A stretch of 64,000 bases of DNA from JAVVUJ01 sp964582545 (GCA_964582545.1 CAZOSB010000004.1:48775-112774); one strand, 5' to 3'. Counted from the first letter of the stretch, positions 1-8,930 are shown. Made by a program: numbers and translations. Notes: generated by a model from the letters alone, not told the origin.

Positions 1-1573
1 GTCCGCTGTCTGGAGAAGTTTGTGTATCTGCAATGGTTACAAAAATATCCTCAAACTTCATCCCCAGTACTTCCGCGGCCAGTTGGGCACCGGTGGTGGC
101 AATCCCTTGTCCCATTTCAGTACTAGAATAACCAAGCTGTAGTGAACCGTCAGTATTCATAGTCAGCGATACATTTGCCCCTTCAAAGAGGAGCGGAATA
201 CCGGTTCCATACATGAAGGCGGCAATGCCCCTACCCCTTAAAGTATGTTTCTTATTGTTGTCATAAGGTTTCTTACTCCCCATTTCTCGAGCAACGGCAT
301 CAAAACAAGCACCTAAACCCAATCCTCTTTCCTTTAACATGGGTTTGCCTGTGACAGTTTTTTGTCCATCTTTGAACATATTTTTACGTCGAATCTCAAT
401 ATAGTCCATCCCGATGATGTCTGCCAATTCCTGCATCTGGCATTCCATAGCGAAGGTAGCCTGGGGAACACCAAATCCTCGGAATGCCGTTCCATATGGA
501 TTGTTTGTAAAAACTGAAGAGGATTTAATGCGAGCATTGGGTACATAATATGCTCCTCCTGCATAGATAGCAGTACGCATAGTCACACCGTAAGCCGGAG
601 GTTTTGCTCCACCCATGGAAACATATGCACCTTTATTTAAGTAGGTTTGAGTTTCCACTGCAACGATGGTTCCATCTTTCATGGCACCTAACTTATGGTG
701 AATATAACATGCTGTCCGCTTTCCGGTAGTACGAAAAACTTCTTCTCGTGTGAGCATGTAGTATACCGTTTTTTTCGTTTTTAATGCCAAGACACCTGCA
801 ATTACTGAAACATCCATGGTAGAATCCTCTTTACCACCAAATCCGCCCCCCACCAATGGTGAAACAACATTTATTTTGGATTGTGGTAAATTGAATACCC
901 CGGCAAGATGTCGACGGCTTTGAAAGACTGCCTGATTGGGGGATATTAATTTGATTCCTCCCGTAGCTAAATTAGGCTCTGCAATACAAATATCCTGCTC
1001 TAAATAGCAGTGATCCAACATGGGGGTTTCATAATCGTTCTCAATGATGATATCCGCTGTTGCAAAGGCAGCATCCACATCTCCTGTGTTTACAGATATG
1101 GTGGATAACAAATTGCCCTTCTCGGCAAACTGCGAATTGGGATGTATGACCACCGCATCATCTTTTATAGCTTCCCTTGGGTCATCGTAGGCCGGAAGAA
1201 CTTCATAACTTACTTCGATAAGCCCGATTGCCTTAAGAGCCGTTTCCTCGTCAACTGCAGCCACGATGGCCACGGGGTCTCCCTCGTAACAGACTTTGTC
1301 CTCTGCAATGACCGGCTTATCCTGAACCATAGGACCATAACTGTTCCTGCCAGGTAAATCCTTTGCCGTCATCACAGCAAAAACTCCTTCCAGCTCGTCC
1401 GCCTTGGTAGTATCTATGCTTTTGATGAGCGCATGTGGGTATTTAGGCCACAGTGCTTTTGCTACAAGCATGTCAGGACGTATCATATCTTCTGTATAGA
1501 TTGTGGCACCCCTTACTTTTGCTTCTGCATCTGATCGTATTACACTATGACCAACACAACGTAATTCTTGCAT
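1..1573 (-). CDS. xdhA: Molybdenum hydroxylase large (Mo-binding) subunit, xanthine dehydrogenase family, 3' end cut off by the window
   Basis: Binds Mo-molybdopterin cytosine dinucleotide and hydroxylates a purine or similar heterocycle in the cytoplasm. The first 524 residues are visible; the family is usually about 750-800 residues, so the C-terminal third, including the catalytic Glu, lies beyond the window edge. Visible hallmarks are VGGGFGGKED around residues 241-250 (cofactor loop), AFRGFGVPQ near 360-370 and EMGQG near 485. The ATG at 1573 follows an AGGAGG-type site. It lies 74 bases behind the winged-helix regulator and probably ends an operon that starts with the symporter at 3848. 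The substrate is inferred; nicotinate or aldehyde hydroxylases share the fold. Neighbouring yqeC, mocA and xdhC suggest the selenium-dependent branch. Confidence 0.9.
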   Translation of the reverse strand, partial: MQELRCVGHSVIRSDAEAKVRGATIYTEDMIRPDMLVAKALWPKYPHALIKSIDTTKADELEGVFAVMTAKDLPGRNSYGPMVQDKPVIAEDKVCYEGDPVAIVAAVDEETALKAIGLIEVSYEVLPAYDDPREAIKDDAVVIHPNSQFAEKGNLLSTISVNTGDVDAAFATADIIIENDYETPMLDHCYLEQDICIAEPNLATGGIKLISPNQAVFQSRRHLAGVFNLPQSKINVVSPLVGGGFGGKEDSTMDVSVIAGVLALKTKKTVYYMLTREEVFRTTGKRTACYIHHKLGAMKDGTIVAVETQTYLNKGAYVSMGGAKPPAYGVTMRTAIYAGGAYYVPNARIKSSSVFTNNPYGTAFRGFGVPQATFAMECQMQELADIIGMDYIEIRRKNMFKDGQKTVTGKPMLKERGLGLGACFDAVAREMGSKKPYDNNKKHTLRGRGIAAFMYGTGIPLLFEGANVSLTMNTDGSLQLGYSSTEMGQGIATTGAQLAAEVLGMKFEDIFVTIADTQTSPDSG

Positions 1574-1647
1574 TTTATTTTCCTCCTTTTTTGATTTTTG
1601 AATCACACCGAACTTGAGGTTAACCTCCATCCGAATGTTAATCTATT

Positions 1648-2136
1648 TCACACCTTTACTGATTTCTCAAGTAACTTGATTGTCTCTATCCCCTTCTCTG
1701 TTATGGTTACTTTCCTCCGAATGATACCACCTTCCGTCAAGAGCTTCCGATCTATCAGAAAACAAAGATCCGAGATCATTTCGTTTCGGTTTAGATTCAT
1801 CTTTTCGCAGATTTCACCGGCCAAAACCTTGGGATGTGTATTGACATAAATCAGGATTTTATACTGACCCATGTTGATTCCCCCTTCATTCAGGAGGCGG
1901 ATTTCATCTGCATTTAGCGGATCCAGTTCAGACACGCCTTTATCGGTTAATAACCAATTAAATCGATTGATGCCTTTATACCCGACACGTACAATATAAC
2001 CATCCTGCTCCAGCTGCTCTGCAATGTTGTTAGCATGAGGGGCTGTGATTCCCAGGTTATCGCTGAAATCAACGAGAGAGTTTCTACCTTCTCGAATAAA
2101 ATTGAGTATATTCTTTTCCCTCCATCCAATATTCAT
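1648..2136 (-). CDS. Tandem winged-helix DNA-binding regulator (MarR-like), 162 residues
   Basis: Two winged-helix units follow one another, roughly residues 5-75 and 85-155. The first contains a recognisable helix-turn-helix (SLVDFSDNLGITAPHANNIAEQL is its region); the second repeats the pattern around AGEICEKMNLNRNEMISDL and ends in a beta wing (IIRRKVTITEKG). There is no ligand or sensor domain. Its ATG overlaps the stop of the symporter gene by 4 bases (ATGA), so it is translationally coupled to it, and the Mo hydroxylase gene follows. A role as local regulator of the symporter-hydroxylase operon is inferred from position. I do not recognise a named family. Confidence 0.75.
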   Translation of the reverse strand: MNIGWREKNILNFIREGRNSLVDFSDNLGITAPHANNIAEQLEQDGYIVRVGYKGINRFNWLLTDKGVSELDPLNADEIRLLNEGGINMGQYKILIYVNTHPKVLAGEICEKMNLNRNEMISDLCFLIDRKLLTEGGIIRRKVTITEKGIETIKLLEKSVKV

Positions 2137-3848
2137 ATTTCATGTCTCCCTCTTTGCACTTTCCATTTTTCTGATAACCTTACCGGTATTACATCATCAA
2201 ACTGCCTGCCTGTGATATGAGGAAACATGAAATCAGCCAGTGTATAAGCTTTATTATGATGCTGTTCCACCCTGTGTCTATACTTTTTACTTCCAATACA
2301 AGGACGCATTACATTACACATGGCTTCCCTAAACTGCTCATCCTGATACTGGCTCTTAAGCTCCATATTGGTCTGAGACAAACCGGAAGCATTGCTTGGA
2401 ACACTGGGTTGAAATTCTTTGGTTGCATAGTATTTTGGTTTCGTAAATAGGGTAATCATCACGATAATAATAAATGTGGTAATAAAACCCACCCACATCG
2501 GATGTACTATATCAGAAAGACCACTTACATACCAAGCAGTGGTGAGGATAAGTCCGATAAGTTCTCCCCAAAACGCCGCTTTTACAGTGACTCTTTCCCA
2601 AAAGTATCCTAAAAGAAGCGTTGCTGCGGTGGGAGAAGAAAATGCCCACATAAAAGCCAAACCATGTGCTGCACCCGCCTTCCAAAGCAAAGCAAATAAG
2701 TATGCGATCAATGCTACGACTGCTGTAATGGTGCGGCTGGCTTTAGTCAGTTGTACAGCAGTGGCATTGGGTGCAAACAGCCTCTGATAAATATCTCTGG
2801 TGATAGGGGATGCAACTCCTAGAAGGGCTGTGGAAAAGGTGGACATGCAGGCGGCAATCAAAGCCAACAGAAGCAATCCATCCAACCCTGTGGGTAACGA
2901 TTTTATGATCAAACCAAACGCAGTATCCGGTTTGAAGTTCCCTTCTCCAAATATATAAAGTGCATATAAACCAAACAGTGCTAACATGGTAGAACCAAAG
3001 AGGATGGCGATGGCACCAGACAAGTAGTATCCCTTCTTTACCGCACTTTCACTTCTACCCCCTACCGCTCTCATCCAGTAGTATTGGCAACCCATCTGGG
3101 TTATAAACCAGCCAAATAAAAATGAGGCTAAGGAAGGAAATTTTAAGCTTGTAAGGAAATCGTCCGGTGAATTGCCTAGGAACGTATCCACACGGCTGCC
3201 TAATGCCGCAGAGTTTGTCAAAAGTTCAATTGGGTTTGCAACTGTACCAAATAGGTATACTAAGGTAACCACGAATGAAATGATAACCACGGTGATATGG
3301 GACATATCCGAAATGGACAGTGCCCAGAAACCACCTGCATACATATAAAATGTACAAAGCAATACTATCCCTAAAGTGGTAGCCCAATAAGGAATATTGG
3401 TCAATGCAGTAAGGTTATTGCCTAAACCAATCACCTGTGAAAATAAGGCACCGAAAGCGGCAATACTGATGGCAACAGCTACTACGGTACGAGTATTGCT
3501 ATCAAATCGAACCTCTGCCCACTCCGCTAGGGTAAATACACCGCTCCTGCGAACGGCAGGAGCAAACATTTTCCCAAAAATGATGATGCCTGCGGCCCAA
3601 CCCCACATATAGAGGGAAGCAACCCAGAGACTGTGGGTAATGGCAAACCCGGAGATAGCCGGAAGCGTTGCTCCACTGAAGATGATGCTTGCCAACCCAA
3701 GTCCCATTGCAATCACACCGAGTTCACGGCCAGAAGAAAAAAAGTCCGTCATGGTATAAACCCATTTTTTTGTAATGAGTCCAATAATAATCATAAACAC
3801 AAAGTAAAGCACAACTTGTGTATACAATAAAAGTGTTGTAGAATCCAT
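2133..3848 (-). CDS. Sodium:solute symporter (SSS family), 571 residues
   Basis: Multi-spanning inner-membrane carrier of the SSS/SLC5 type, driving uptake with sodium. The protein has about 13 hydrophobic segments, the SSS-like start (TDFFSSGRELGVIAMG) in the first 50 residues, and a hydrophilic C-terminal tail of about 110 residues. I choose the ATG at 3848 because AAGGA lies just upstream; an in-frame ATG 30 bases earlier has no ribosome site. It heads the operon with the winged-helix gene and the Mo hydroxylase, so uptake of the hydroxylase substrate (for example a purine) is a reasonable inference, but the substrate cannot be read from sequence. Confidence 0.85.
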   Translation of the reverse strand: MDSTTLLLYTQVVLYFVFMIIIGLITKKWVYTMTDFFSSGRELGVIAMGLGLASIIFSGATLPAISGFAITHSLWVASLYMWGWAAGIIIFGKMFAPAVRRSGVFTLAEWAEVRFDSNTRTVVAVAISIAAFGALFSQVIGLGNNLTALTNIPYWATTLGIVLLCTFYMYAGGFWALSISDMSHITVVIISFVVTLVYLFGTVANPIELLTNSAALGSRVDTFLGNSPDDFLTSLKFPSLASFLFGWFITQMGCQYYWMRAVGGRSESAVKKGYYLSGAIAILFGSTMLALFGLYALYIFGEGNFKPDTAFGLIIKSLPTGLDGLLLLALIAACMSTFSTALLGVASPITRDIYQRLFAPNATAVQLTKASRTITAVVALIAYLFALLWKAGAAHGLAFMWAFSSPTAATLLLGYFWERVTVKAAFWGELIGLILTTAWYVSGLSDIVHPMWVGFITTFIIIVMITLFTKPKYYATKEFQPSVPSNASGLSQTNMELKSQYQDEQFREAMCNVMRPCIGSKKYRHRVEQHHNKAYTLADFMFPHITGRQFDDVIPVRLSEKWKVQRGRHEI

Positions 3849-3891
3849 GCCATCCTTCTTTTCTTTTAGTAGAATCAACTTATTTTATTTG

Positions 3892-3921
3892 ATTATAGCG
3901 AACCATCTTATAATTAGTCAA
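3892..3921 (-). promoter_or_regulatory. Sigma-A promoter of the symporter / regulator / Mo hydroxylase operon
   Basis: On the minus strand TTGACT (3916-3921) and TATAAT (3892-3897) are separated by 18 bases, about 45 bases upstream of the symporter start. The surrounding 3849-4000 stretch carries no gene and would also hold the terminator of the MFS gene; only a weak TTCC/GGAA hairpin is visible there. Confidence 0.65.
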
Positions 3922-4000
3922 TTCTATCATGTGATTAATATGGTTTTTTATGTAATTCCGAAAGGGAATCTCACTTTAATTCTTTTTAATAAAGATTTTA

Positions 4001-5254
4001 TCATTTAGCACTTACACCGTTATCTGATTGGATGTTCGTTTCCGGCATAAAGAATAAGGATACAACACCTAGCAGGAATATAATGGAAAGTATACCGATA
4101 CCAAATCCTAAACCATGGGTTTTTGCCAATACTCCGATGGTAAAAGGTGCAAGTACAGCGCCAACTCCACGTCCGATGTTGAAGGCAAACCCACTGCCCG
4201 TTGCTCTGATTCTGTCAGGGAAAAGTGCTGAAAAGTAAGATCCAAAAAGTCCGAAAACTCCACCAAAACTGATACCCATTATCGGTCCAAGCCAGAAAAT
4301 CCAGTCTGCAGAAGGCAAAATAATATAACTGGGCACTAATATGGCATCAGCCAAAAAAGCGATCATCAAGGCTTTTCGATGTCCCACCTTTTCCGCTAAG
4401 AAGGCGTAAATATAGTAACCGGCAAACGCACCGAGGAACATGAACATACTGAAATTAGCCATGGTAGCTAAACTTAATCCACGATCTTGAACCAGATAAG
4501 TGGGAATCCAAGAAAGAGCACCCCAGTAACCAGCCATCTGACATGCTGAAACAACACAAGCTAAAACTGTGACTTTAAGCATTCCACCTTTAAAACATTC
4601 GCCAAGACCCACCTTTTCTTTTACCTCATTGGCTTTTACTGGTGCTTTTTTAACCTCAGGAATAAACAAATAAAAGATAATTCCTACAACAATTGCACTA
4701 CCGGTAAGAACAAAGATCATACGCCAGTTCACAACTCCAAGCATAAAACGACCCATTAAACCTGCCATAATGCCACCAAGAGCAAATGTACTGAGTACAA
4801 ATCCGTTAGCTCTCGTTCGGAATCTGGGAGCCCAGTGTTCAGCTATCAAAGTAACCAAAGGACCCCAAAGACCCCCAAGACCAATACCTGCCAGGAATCG
4901 AAGAATCATCAGATGTTCCCAAGATGTGGCCCAATATACGGCAACAGTAAACACTCCAAATTCTATCAGCCCGATGGCTGCAGCTTTTTTTCTTCCATAA
5001 TTATCTGCCACCCAACCAAAGACAATACCACCGATGGCGGTCCCAATCATGGTTGCTGAAGATAACAAACCGGCATTGGCTAATGCAATATCCATCTCCT
5101 TCATAATTACCGGCATAGATATGGCTAAGATTTGCAGATCCAAACTGTCGTATAAATAGGCCAAAGCACACAGCAATAGTACGCTCCAACGTTTATCAGA
5201 TCCCGAGGATTCCGAATTTAAATGAGTATTGTTAGAAATTGTAGGTTGTGTCAT
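4001..5254 (-). CDS. MFS transporter, metabolite/aromatic acid:H+ symporter type, 417 residues
   Basis: Twelve-helix major facilitator permease. The helix 2-3 loop signature GWVADNYGRKK is at residues 80-90, and an acidic helix-1 motif (YLYDSLDLQ, 34-41) resembles the D-x-x-D motif of the aromatic-acid and sialic-acid/lactate carriers. The length is normal. The start is preceded by AAGGAGGGA. It has its own promoter (-10 at 5383-5388) with a direct-repeat operator that is duplicated in front of the neighbouring FMN enzyme gene. The two genes are therefore probably co-expressed, and the carrier may import the organic acid that the enzyme oxidises. The substrate itself is unknown. Confidence 0.85.
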   Translation of the reverse strand: MTQPTISNNTHLNSESSGSDKRWSVLLLCALAYLYDSLDLQILAISMPVIMKEMDIALANAGLLSSATMIGTAIGGIVFGWVADNYGRKKAAAIGLIEFGVFTVAVYWATSWEHLMILRFLAGIGLGGLWGPLVTLIAEHWAPRFRTRANGFVLSTFALGGIMAGLMGRFMLGVVNWRMIFVLTGSAIVVGIIFYLFIPEVKKAPVKANEVKEKVGLGECFKGGMLKVTVLACVVSACQMAGYWGALSWIPTYLVQDRGLSLATMANFSMFMFLGAFAGYYIYAFLAEKVGHRKALMIAFLADAILVPSYIILPSADWIFWLGPIMGISFGGVFGLFGSYFSALFPDRIRATGSGFAFNIGRGVGAVLAPFTIGVLAKTHGLGFGIGILSIIFLLGVVSLFFMPETNIQSDNGVSAK

Positions 5255-5382
5255 TTTCTTATCCCTCCTTAATGATTAGTTGAAATTTGAAGTAACAATT
5301 ATTTTTTATTTTAGTAATGAATTCTAGATAATTTCAAGGGTATTCCAATGCCTCCTTTACTGTTTATTAATTGATTTCACAC

Positions 5383-5412
5383 ATTATACAATCCTTTCTT
5401 CGCCATTGTAAA
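5383..5412 (-). promoter_or_regulatory. Promoter of the MFS gene
   Basis: Minus strand TTTACA (5407-5412), 18-base spacer, TATAAT (5383-5388). The 5255-5552 stretch contains only this promoter, its operator and the 130-base 5' untranslated region of the MFS transcript. Confidence 0.7.
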
Positions 5413-5424
5413 CGGGGTATTGGA

Positions 5425-5446
5425 AATCTTAATGCGGTCTTAATGC
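5425..5446 (-). promoter_or_regulatory. 11-bp direct-repeat operator upstream of the MFS promoter
   Basis: Two adjacent 11-bp units both contain TCTTAATGC on the plus strand (5425-5435 and 5436-5446). The proximal unit begins 12 bases upstream of the -35 hexamer. An 11-bp direct repeat just upstream of -35 is the usual binding geometry of OmpR/PhoB/KdpE-type response regulators. The same arrangement occurs at 6678-6699. Binding by the regulator encoded at 8923 is inferred. Confidence 0.55.
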
Positions 5447-5552
5447 ATTCCGCAATACTTTATTATCATCTTTATATGTAAAGGCTTCCTAACAAAAAAA
5501 ATGTTGTTTACTGCACTTATGAATGCACCTTCATCATAAGGATATCGATTCT

Positions 5553-6587
5553 TTAATACATCTGTTTTTCTGGCCAAAATAACATGCTTTTATTAATGTT
5601 TTTTAAATCAGTTGCCCCGGTCATATACATGGCATCCACCAACTCCTGACCTATTTTTTCCGTGTAGATAGCAGCTCCTTCCGCTCCCCCTCCATAGGTT
5701 GCGGTGACATATGGTCGCCCGATAAGCGCCATATCTGCACCCAGGGCCAGTATTTTAAAAACATCTAATCCACTTCGGATACCACCATCGACAAATACTT
5801 TCACTCTACCGCCAACTGCTGCCGCAATTGTAGGCAACACTTCCACTGCGGCAGGTAGTTGATCCATTGCCCTGCCACCATGGGTGGATACTACAATGGC
5901 TGCCGCTCCAGCAGCCATAGCCTTCTCCGCCGCATTAACCGTCATGATTCCCTTTATGATAACCGGTAGTTGTGTCAGAGCAATTATCTCAGCTAACTGT
6001 TCCACCGTCTTAGCCTGTACCGGAGGCTCTAAATTTCGCAATGCCGGAATGCCCAAAGCATCAATATCTATGCCTATAGCAATTGCACCATTCTCCTCAG
6101 CTGTCCTGATTCTTTTCTTTGCATCTTCTAAGGTACGAGGCTTAAAAGTAGGAATACCACAACCACAAGTTTTAACCGCTTCCATGGGATCATAATAGAT
6201 ATTTGGCTTGGGTCCGTCTGCGGTAAAAGCTGCAATTCCTGCATCTCGACAACCTGCCAGTAAATCCATGGTATAACGTCTGTCATCATAATAGGTTCCG
6301 AAATAAGTGTCTACAGAACCTATGGGTGCTGCCATAATTGGGTATTTCAGTGTTCTTCCGAAAAAATCACATTGCGTTTTGACCTCAACGGATTGATAGA
6401 TGGTGTCAGTATGAATTTTTATCTCCTGAAGCTTTTTGTAATTTCTGGTAAAAGAATCCCCCGTACCTTTCGCTCCCGGCCCCGGAATTATATTCCTACA
6501 TGCAACGCCATCACAAATGGGACACTGTTTGCACTTGTCATTCATATTTTTTTTAGCATTTTCTAATACTTCTTGATAAGTTATCAT
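5553..6587 (-). CDS. FMN-dependent alpha-hydroxy-acid oxidising enzyme with N-terminal Cys cluster, 344 residues
   Basis: TIM-barrel flavoprotein of the glycolate oxidase / lactate dehydrogenase family. The active-site His-Arg motif STHGGRAMD lies around residues 230-240, the FMN-contacting Lys in VIIKGIMT near 210, and the phosphate-binding DGGIRSG near 265. It differs from classical members in a short N-terminus holding Cys19, Cys22, Cys25 and Cys30 (C-x2-C-x2-C-x4-C), which could ligate a metal or Fe-S cluster, and in lacking the usual N-terminal active-site Tyr context. Anaerobic members probably act as dehydrogenases rather than oxidases. The substrate is unknown; it shares an operator type with the MFS carrier. 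Confidence 0.8.
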   Translation of the reverse strand: MITYQEVLENAKKNMNDKCKQCPICDGVACRNIIPGPGAKGTGDSFTRNYKKLQEIKIHTDTIYQSVEVKTQCDFFGRTLKYPIMAAPIGSVDTYFGTYYDDRRYTMDLLAGCRDAGIAAFTADGPKPNIYYDPMEAVKTCGCGIPTFKPRTLEDAKKRIRTAEENGAIAIGIDIDALGIPALRNLEPPVQAKTVEQLAEIIALTQLPVIIKGIMTVNAAEKAMAAGAAAIVVSTHGGRAMDQLPAAVEVLPTIAAAVGGRVKVFVDGGIRSGLDVFKILALGADMALIGRPYVTATYGGGAEGAAIYTEKIGQELVDAMYMTGATDLKNINKSMLFWPEKQMY

Positions 6588-6635
6588 TTTCCTTCTCCTC
6601 CTATTAATTTAGGTAAACCGAACAATTGATTTCCT

Positions 6636-6665
6636 ATTGTACTCTTATTGCATCTCCTTTGTAAA
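6636..6665 (-). promoter_or_regulatory. Promoter of the FMN enzyme gene
   Basis: Minus strand TTTACA (6660-6665), 18-base spacer, TACAAT (6636-6641). The architecture, spacer length and the CGTTTACAA context match the MFS promoter at 5383-5412. Confidence 0.65.
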
Positions 6666-6677
6666 CGGACTATCCAC

Positions 6678-6699
6678 AATCTTAATGCCGTTTTAACGA
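6678..6699 (-). promoter_or_regulatory. Second copy of the 11-bp direct-repeat operator
   Basis: AATCTTAATGC (6678-6688) is followed by CGTTTTAACGA (6689-6699), TTAA cores 11 bp apart. The proximal half-site is identical to that of the MFS promoter and at exactly the same distance from -35. A further CCTTAATCA lies at 6711-6719. Likely a response-regulator site. Confidence 0.5.
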
Positions 6700-6847
6700 G
6701 TTTCCCATAACCTTAATCATTCTCTTTATATCCAAGCGAAAAAAGCACCAGATAAATCAAATTAACCTGTACGAAGTATCCGCTTAGAAAAATATTTTTA
6801 AATTAAGATAAATATTCTTAGACCTATGTTTATCTAACCTAATCCAT

Positions 6848-6877
6848 GGTATAATCCATAGAAAAATGGATTATACC
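6848..6877 (+). promoter_or_regulatory. 12-bp perfect palindrome over the mocA -10 region
   Basis: GGTATAATCCAT (6848-6859) and ATGGATTATACC (6866-6877) form a perfect inverted repeat with a 6-base centre. The left arm contains a plausible -10 (TATAAT, 6850-6855), so a dimeric repressor bound here would block mocA transcription; as RNA it would be a leader hairpin just before the AAAGGAG site (6887-6892). The upstream 6700-6847 stretch also has a looser inverted repeat (CTTAG...CTTAG around 6783-6820). Confidence 0.5.
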
Positions 6878-6898
6878 CTTTAGCAAAAGGAGCAATGT

Positions 6899-7585
6899 AT
6901 GTTTGAAAAAACGTCTAGTGATGTCCAGACAATATTTAATGGTACCTCTTCAGAATTACCACCGGATACTGAATTTCCCTTATGCTGTGTCATTATGGCA
7001 GCCGGAATTTCTCAAAGGTTTCAGGAACTTGACACTGACAATAAACTGTTGGTGGAATTCAAAGGAAAACCCATGCTTCAATGGGCGTTGGATAATTTTG
7101 CACAATTGAACTGCCATTCCAGAATCGTTGTGGCAAGGAAAGATGAGATAGGAAGTATGGTTCCCCAAGATTCTTTTCAAGTCATTTGGAACACCGGAGA
7201 GAATTTATCTCCTACTGTCACCATCCGAAAGGCAATTTTAGCCGTGCCGCAAGATTCAATGGGTTGCCTCTTTGCGGTGGGTGATCAGCCTTTTCTTACC
7301 CATTCCAGCATTCGTAGGCTGTGTGAAGTATTTCAGGAGAATCCGGATAAAATTGTCTCCCTCTCCTGGAATCAGAAAAGAGGAAATCCGGTTATATTTC
7401 CCCGTTCCCTCTTTCCTGAACTATTAGCTCTTGAAGATGGATTGTCAGGTAGGTACGTCCTTAACCGCCATCCAGAGCTCCTGATATTGGTGGAAGTCCA
7501 TAACCCTGAGGAATTGATGGACATTGATACCCGCCAGCAATATACAGATGCTTGTAATGGACGCCATCCTAGAACCCATCCTTGA
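6899..7585 (+). CDS. mocA: Molybdenum cofactor cytidylyltransferase-like protein (MocA/MobA fold), 228 residues
   Basis: Nucleotidyltransferase that joins CMP (or GMP) to molybdopterin to make the dinucleotide cofactor used by Mo hydroxylases. The N-terminal nucleotide-binding signature reads CCVIMAAGISQRFQ (residues about 28-41), followed by a KLLVEFKGKPMLQWAL segment that matches the family. FAVGDQPF near residue 125 is the metal-binding G-D-Q-P motif; GNPVIFP is the product-site motif. Start ATG at 6899 has AGGAG 6 bases upstream. The cytidylyl rather than guanylyl specificity is inferred from the adjacent xanthine-dehydrogenase family enzyme, which uses the cytosine form. Confidence 0.85.
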   Translation: MFEKTSSDVQTIFNGTSSELPPDTEFPLCCVIMAAGISQRFQELDTDNKLLVEFKGKPMLQWALDNFAQLNCHSRIVVARKDEIGSMVPQDSFQVIWNTGENLSPTVTIRKAILAVPQDSMGCLFAVGDQPFLTHSSIRRLCEVFQENPDKIVSLSWNQKRGNPVIFPRSLFPELLALEDGLSGRYVLNRHPELLILVEVHNPEELMDIDTRQQYTDACNGRHPRTHP

Positions 7586-7784
7586 CTTTTATCTGTAATA
7601 TAATATACAATATACATGCAAGTAAATTAATTAAAACCCTTGCACTTTTGAATTAAAAAATGCTTTTTATAAGCTTTAAAATTAAAGATTTTTTTACTTG
7701 CTCAGTAAGCCTTAATTCACATAAAGTTAAGGATTTTAAGGCAATGGACTTCATTTTATGTTGAAAATCACCTGAGGTAAAGCT

Positions 7785-8930
7785 ATGAATGTTTCCGATA
7801 GTTTTGAACAAAATAGAGATATCATTTTAACTCCCGGTGGAATGATGCCTTCAGATTTTCCCGAGATCAATTCTAATTTGCGCGATAGTTTTTTTCTTTT
7901 TTTTGTTCTATTGGTCGTCTCTTTGATGGGCGCCAGTTTATGGGAGCTGGGTTTTAATGATACTGCTATTATCAGTGTGTATCTGCTAGGAATCTTATGT
8001 GTTTCTATTATTTGTGCACCTAGAGTCTTTGGTATTCTAGCAACAATATTTAGCTTTTTAATATTTGATTTTCTTTTTGCGAAACCACTCTACTCATTTT
8101 ATATAGATGATAAAGGATATCTAATTGCCTTTGCGATTATGATTTATACATCTTTTTTTATCAACAATCAGTTAACCCGGGTGAAAGAACAGATTAAAAA
8201 GTCGGCGGAAATGGCTGCCCGTGCAGAACAGGAAGAACTGCGATCTACACTTTTAAGATCAATCTCTCATGATTTGCGTACACCACTTACCACTATCTCT
8301 GGAAATGCAAGCATTTTATTGTTTAATTCCTACGCTCTCGATGAAACAAAAAAGACAGAGCTTTACACCTCTATCTATAATGACTCCCTTTGGCTCAATA
8401 GCTTGGTTGAAAATCTTCTCTCCATTACACGAATTGAAGAAGGAAAAATGAGTTTGAATCTACAAGCAGAATTGCTGACAGAAGTAATCGATGAAGCTCT
8501 TAAGCATATTTCTGTCAAAACCCATCAGCATACAATCAGCGTAAAGGTCAATGATGAACTGCTGATGGCAGCCATGGATTTACGTTTGATTCTTCAGGTC
8601 ATCATTAACATTGTTGAAAATGCCATTAAATATACTCCCCCCGGGACTGAGGTAGTCATCACTGCCAAACGCTCCAACCATAAGGTAGTGGTTGAAATTT
8701 CAGATAACGGAAATGGGATACCTGACGATAAGAAGAACTTGGTCTTTGATATGTTTTTCTCCGAAGGGAACAGTTTCGGCGACAATCGACGTGGTCTGGG
8801 TCTGGGGTTGGCTCTCTGCAAAGCCATTTTAACCGCTCATGGGGAAACCATATATATTAGGGATAATGTTCCTAAAGGTACTGTTTTTGAGTTTACTTTA
8901 AATGCTGTGGAGGTGAATTGTTTTGAATAA
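7785..8930 (+). CDS. KdpD-like sensor histidine kinase lacking the KdpD N-terminal sensor, 381 residues
   Basis: Membrane sensor kinase. About four transmembrane segments lie between residues 33 and 127 in the DUF4118 arrangement of KdpD. They are followed by the dimerisation domain with the phospho-acceptor His162 (SISHDLRTP), the N box at Asn279, a G1 box DNGNGIPDD (307-315) and a G2 box GLGLGLAL. Full-length KdpD has about 500 further N-terminal residues (KdpD and Usp domains), absent here. No kdpFABC is present in the window, so potassium control is not implied. It overlaps the response-regulator gene by 8 bases. The 7586-7784 gap holds a TTAAGG repeat (7728-7742) that may be an autoregulatory site. 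Confidence 0.85.
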   Translation: MNVSDSFEQNRDIILTPGGMMPSDFPEINSNLRDSFFLFFVLLVVSLMGASLWELGFNDTAIISVYLLGILCVSIICAPRVFGILATIFSFLIFDFLFAKPLYSFYIDDKGYLIAFAIMIYTSFFINNQLTRVKEQIKKSAEMAARAEQEELRSTLLRSISHDLRTPLTTISGNASILLFNSYALDETKKTELYTSIYNDSLWLNSLVENLLSITRIEEGKMSLNLQAELLTEVIDEALKHISVKTHQHTISVKVNDELLMAAMDLRLILQVIINIVENAIKYTPPGTEVVITAKRSNHKVVVEISDNGNGIPDDKKNLVFDMFFSEGNSFGDNRRGLGLGLALCKAILTAHGETIYIRDNVPKGTVFEFTLNAVEVNCFE

